Below are positions 46,109 through 47,621 of a stretch of DNA of 47,621 nt, piece by piece (position 1 is the stretch's first letter; the number at the start of each line of letters is the position of its first letter). Position numbers and translations under genes: made by a program. Source of the DNA: Microvirga roseola (GTDB lineage: Bacteria > Pseudomonadota > Alphaproteobacteria > Rhizobiales > Beijerinckiaceae); assembly GCF_020866965.1 (NCBI RefSeq), contig NZ_JAJATX010000002.1, positions 239,531 through 287,151 of the forward strand. Reading direction: 5' to 3'. The notes under the pieces were generated by a model. It did not search any database, was not told the DNA's origin, and was given only the letters and a program-made list of their open reading frames with translations.

Positions 46109-47491
46109 CTAAACGCCGTAGCGGTCCTTGAGCAGCGCGTACATCAGGCGTGCGGCCTGAACCTCGCCGCCTTCGGGGCGGGCGGGCTTTGTGGAGCCGT
46201 TCCAGGCGAAGATGTCGAAATGCACATGGGCCTTGGCCTGCGAGACGAAGCGGCGCAGGAACAGGGCGGCGGTGATCGAGCCCGCCATCGGCCCGCCGGT
46301 ATTGTTCATGTCGGCGAACTTGGAATCGAGCTGGCTCTGGTAAGGGGCCCAGAGCGGCAGGCGCCACACGGGATCGTTCACGGCCATGCCGAAGCGGGCG
46401 ATCTCGGCGGCGAGGTCGTCGTCGTCCGTGAAGAAGGGCGGAAGCTCCGGCCCGAGGGCCACGCGGGCAGCGCCCGTGAGCGTCGCGAAATCAGCGATGA
46501 GCTCGGGGCTTTCCTCGTCCGCGAGGCAAAGCGCATCGGCGAGGATGAGCCTTCCCTCCGCATCAGTGTTGCCGATCTCGACCGAGATGCCCTTGCGGCT
46601 CGGCAGGATGTCGCCGGGGCGGAAGGCGTTGCCGGCAATTGCGTTCTCCACCGCGGGAATCAGCACGCGCAGGCGTAGTTTAAGCTTCGCGCCCATGATC
46701 ATGTCCGCGAGCGCCAGGGTGGTGGCCGCGCCGCCCATGTCCTTGCGCATGAGCAGCATGGAGGAGGCTGGCTTGATGTCGAGGCCGCCGGTATCGAAGG
46801 CGACGCCCTTGCCGACGAGGGTGACGCGCGGCGCATTCTCGTCGCCCCAGGTGAAGTCGATGAGGCGCGGCGCAACGGCGGAGGCGCGGCCGACCGCGTG
46901 GATCATCGGAAGGTTCTGCTTCAGCAGGTCGTCGCCCACGATGCTGGAAAAGCGCGCGCCGTGCTTCTCTGCGAGCTGCCGCGCCGCCGCCTCGATGCCG
47001 TCGGGGCCGAGATCGCTGGTGGGCGTGTTGACGAGGTCGCGGCTCATCATCACCGCATCCGCGATGCGCGAGACCTCCTCTGCATCGACGCCCCGGGGCG
47101 CGACGAGGCGCACGGATTTCTCCGCGCGCTTGCGGTAGCGGGCAAAGCCGTAGCTGCCCAGGAGCCAAGCCAGCGTCGCCAGCGCCGCATCCGGCGCGTC
47201 CGTCTCGAAGCGATAGGCGCCCTCGGGCAGAATCGCCGGCAGCTTGCCGACGAGGAAGGGATCGCGACTCTTGGCGTCGTCGCCGTTGATGCCGAAGGCG
47301 ACGCCGAGAAGCTCGCCGTTCGCATCCGGCAGCAGGCAATGGCTCCCGGCCTTGCCCTCGAAGCCCTGCGCCCTGGCAAAACCTTGGGCCGGCTGCGCAA
47401 GCCCGGCCACGATGCCGGGCCATGTGGCCTCGGTCACGAGCCAGATGGGGCGCGAGGTCTCGGAGGCGGAGGCGAGGAGGGGATGGGGCAT
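46109..47491 (-). CDS. Leucyl aminopeptidase family protein (M17)
   Basis: This 460-residue cytoplasmic aminopeptidase removes N-terminal residues from peptides with two metal ions. Predicted ligands are Lys228 and Asp233 (GKGVAFDTGG), Asp251 (RKDMGGAA), and Asp310 and Glu312 in the signature NTDAEGRL (308-315). Catalytic residues are Lys240 and Arg314. The N-terminal domain is short and divergent, nearer to PepB-like members than to classical PepA. The upstream ribosome site is weak. The last 130 bases of the window, beyond the start, show no gene. Confidence 0.9.
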   Translation of the reverse strand: MPHPLLASASETSRPIWLVTEATWPGIVAGLAQPAQGFARAQGFEGKAGSHCLLPDANGELLGVAFGINGDDAKSRDPFLVGKLPAILPEGAYRFETDAPDAALATLAWLLGSYGFARYRKRAEKSVRLVAPRGVDAEEVSRIADAVMMSRDLVNTPTSDLGPDGIEAAARQLAEKHGARFSSIVGDDLLKQNLPMIHAVGRASAVAPRLIDFTWGDENAPRVTLVGKGVAFDTGGLDIKPASSMLLMRKDMGGAATTLALADMIMGAKLKLRLRVLIPAVENAIAGNAFRPGDILPSRKGISVEIGNTDAEGRLILADALCLADEESPELIADFATLTGAARVALGPELPPFFTDDDDLAAEIARFGMAVNDPVWRLPLWAPYQSQLDSKFADMNNTGGPMAGSITAALFLRRFVSQAKAHVHFDIFAWNGSTKPARPEGGEVQAARLMYALLKDRYGV

Positions 47492-47621
47492 GGAAATCCG
47501 ACCTGGAGGGCTGATGGGAAAAGCCGATGGGACGCTGTCGCGAATGTTGTATGGGCGAATGCCGCGCCTGTCATCCCGCAGCCCGCGCCGGATCGTTCTC
47601 GGCCCCTGGTCGGAGCGAGGG

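Overview
The window is GC-rich chromosomal DNA from an alphaproteobacterium, most likely of the Hyphomicrobiales and probably close to Microvirga or another Methylobacteriaceae genus. This placement is inferred from several signs. There is a direct-repeat LexA box of the alphaproteobacterial type (GTTC-N7-GTTC) and a promoter matching CTTGAC-N17-CTATAT. A small heat-shock gene is followed by a DUF1150 gene, and short interspersed repeats built on CCTCATCCTGAGG are present. No tRNA, rRNA, CRISPR array, integrase or insertion sequence was found. The region reads as ordinary chromosome with one decayed gene.

Layout from left to right. Positions 1-665 hold a partial repeat, a LexA box and a strong promoter, but no convincing protein. 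Positions 666-3353 are an autotransporter gene broken by two frameshifts. It is followed by a membrane-anchored HtrA-like protease (3456-4568), a small secreted protein (4850-5155) and malate synthase G (5367-7568). Positions 7603-9386 encode 5-oxoprolinase subunits PxpC and PxpB on the minus strand. A 3-hydroxybutyrate dehydrogenase (9546-10331) and a convergent proline iminopeptidase (10452-11396) follow. Positions 11562-15494 are a polyamine-type ABC transporter, with a terminator between its binding protein and its ATPase. Positions 15512-21898 (minus) are a dipeptide-type ABC operon ending in an M19 dipeptidase whose stop codon lies inside a short repeat.

The middle holds argH (22107-23507), hsp20 with DUF1150 (23695-24413), an ABHD10-like hydrolase (24429-25190, minus) and a glycosyltransferase (25274-26518). 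It continues with the translation block infC-rpmI-rplT-pheS-pheT (26637-31686). infC appears to start at AUU, and the infC-rpmI spacer can form mutually exclusive hairpins. A ThiF/MoeB-like enzyme (31709-32497, minus) closes this part.

Positions 32645-41974 are a nucleoside uptake and catabolism locus. It contains a BMP-family binding protein, a terminator, a double-domain ATPase, a VOC-fold protein, two permeases, cytidine deaminase, purine nucleoside phosphorylase, DeoC, DeoA and a D-2-hydroxyacid dehydrogenase. From the ATPase onward the genes overlap or lie within 4 nt, so they are probably one operon. Together they could import nucleosides, deaminate and phosphorolyse them, and feed deoxyribose into central metabolism. 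Phosphopentomutase is not in the window.

The right end carries a small membrane protein, a DUF418 membrane protein, and a minus-strand set comprising an M17 aminopeptidase, a cytoplasmic SH3-NlpC/P60 peptidase resembling YkfC, and a membrane-anchored M19 dipeptidase. This set suggests catabolism of cell-wall peptides. With the Dpp operon, PxpBC and the iminopeptidase, peptide scavenging is a recurring theme.
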